In this document: positions 5,571 to 5,656 of the stretch, in pieces
Position numbering within the stretch: the first letter of the stretch is position 1
How the letters are laid out: each line of letters starts with the position of its first letter
Source: CAZVJA01 sp964626885
GTDB taxonomy: Bacteria; Planctomycetota; Planctomycetia; Planctomycetales; Planctomycetaceae
NCBI GenBank assembly: GCA_964626885.1
Contig: CAZVJA010000280.1
Location: 1-5,656 of the forward strand
Length of the DNA: 5,656 nucleotides
Direction: 5' to 3'
The notes under the pieces: generated by a model
The model's database searches: none
Told to the model about the DNA's origin: nothing
What the model saw: the letters and a program-made list of their open reading frames with translations, nothing else
Translations under genes and position numbers: made by a program

Positions 5571-5656
5571 GGCGGTTTCAAAACGATGTCTTTGGGAGGG
5601 CGACGCTCCGTCGGAGCCGCCACAACGAGAGACATTCGGTCGCAGCGGCTCGGCGG
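5571..5656. repeat. Palindromic element, copy B (inverted relative to copy A, cut by window end)
   Basis: It starts with GGCGGTTTCAAAAC (5571-5584), followed by GGGAGGGCGA (5594-5603) and a core at 5613-5656 that matches the reverse complement of 3954-3997 in 41 of 44 bases. Between GGGAGGGCGA and the core, copy B has 9 bases where copy A has 28, so the variable part differs by an insertion or deletion. The far end lies beyond the window. It sits about 50 bases upstream of the CitG-family start codon, and its outer end faces that gene. Confidence 0.75.

Noticed and set aside
5519..5635. N-terminal extension of the CitG-family protein
   Set aside because: The added 39 residues are mostly the translation of repeat copy B, and the family match begins right after the ATG at 5518.

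Overview
The window most likely comes from the chromosome of a member of the Planctomycetota. This rests on three things: (i) an exported protein that joins a CxxCH haem-type motif to squalene-cyclase-like repeats; (ii) a short, exported, neutral-ceramidase-like protein; (iii) moderately GC-rich intergenic DNA carrying palindromic elements rich in GGGAGGGCGA and GCCGACGGC, a pattern I associate with planctomycete genomes. No 16S rRNA or other phylogenetic marker is present, so the assignment is inference.

Layout. Positions 1-172 are non-coding, with a hairpin at the left edge. A plus-strand gene (173-1345) encodes the exported CxxCH/toroid-repeat protein. It converges on a minus-strand gene (1465-2841) for the exported ceramidase-like protein. 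Upstream of that, also on the minus strand, is a CnoX/YbbN-type thioredoxin-TPR gene (2918-3793). A gene-free stretch of 319 bases (3794-4112) holds a possible cnoX promoter, a dyad in the presumed leader, a 135-bp palindromic element with long imperfect terminal inverted repeats, and an 18-bp perfect palindrome just behind the next gene. Last come two minus-strand genes overlapping by 4 bp: a CitG-family gene (4622-5518) followed by a COG0720 6-pyruvoyl-tetrahydropterin synthase/QueD-family gene (4113-4625). A second copy of the 135-bp element, in opposite orientation and cut by the window edge, starts at 5571 upstream of them.

How the genes fit together. Only the last two genes look like a functional unit. 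The pterin enzyme carries the motif C-E-x-x-H-G-H, which in COG0720 marks the class able to perform both the QueD and the dihydroneopterin-aldolase-replacing (PTPS-III) reactions. CitG-family proteins recur in the tetrahydromethanopterin/methanofuran C1 gene sets of methylotrophs and planctomycetes. I therefore infer a small pterin or C1-cofactor operon, though queuosine or folate supply is not excluded. The cnoX gene is a protein-folding/oxidative-stress gene and the two exported proteins are cell-envelope functions. No CRISPR array, tRNA, rRNA, transposase or prophage gene is visible. The most unusual feature is the pair of inverted elements that bracket the pterin operon.
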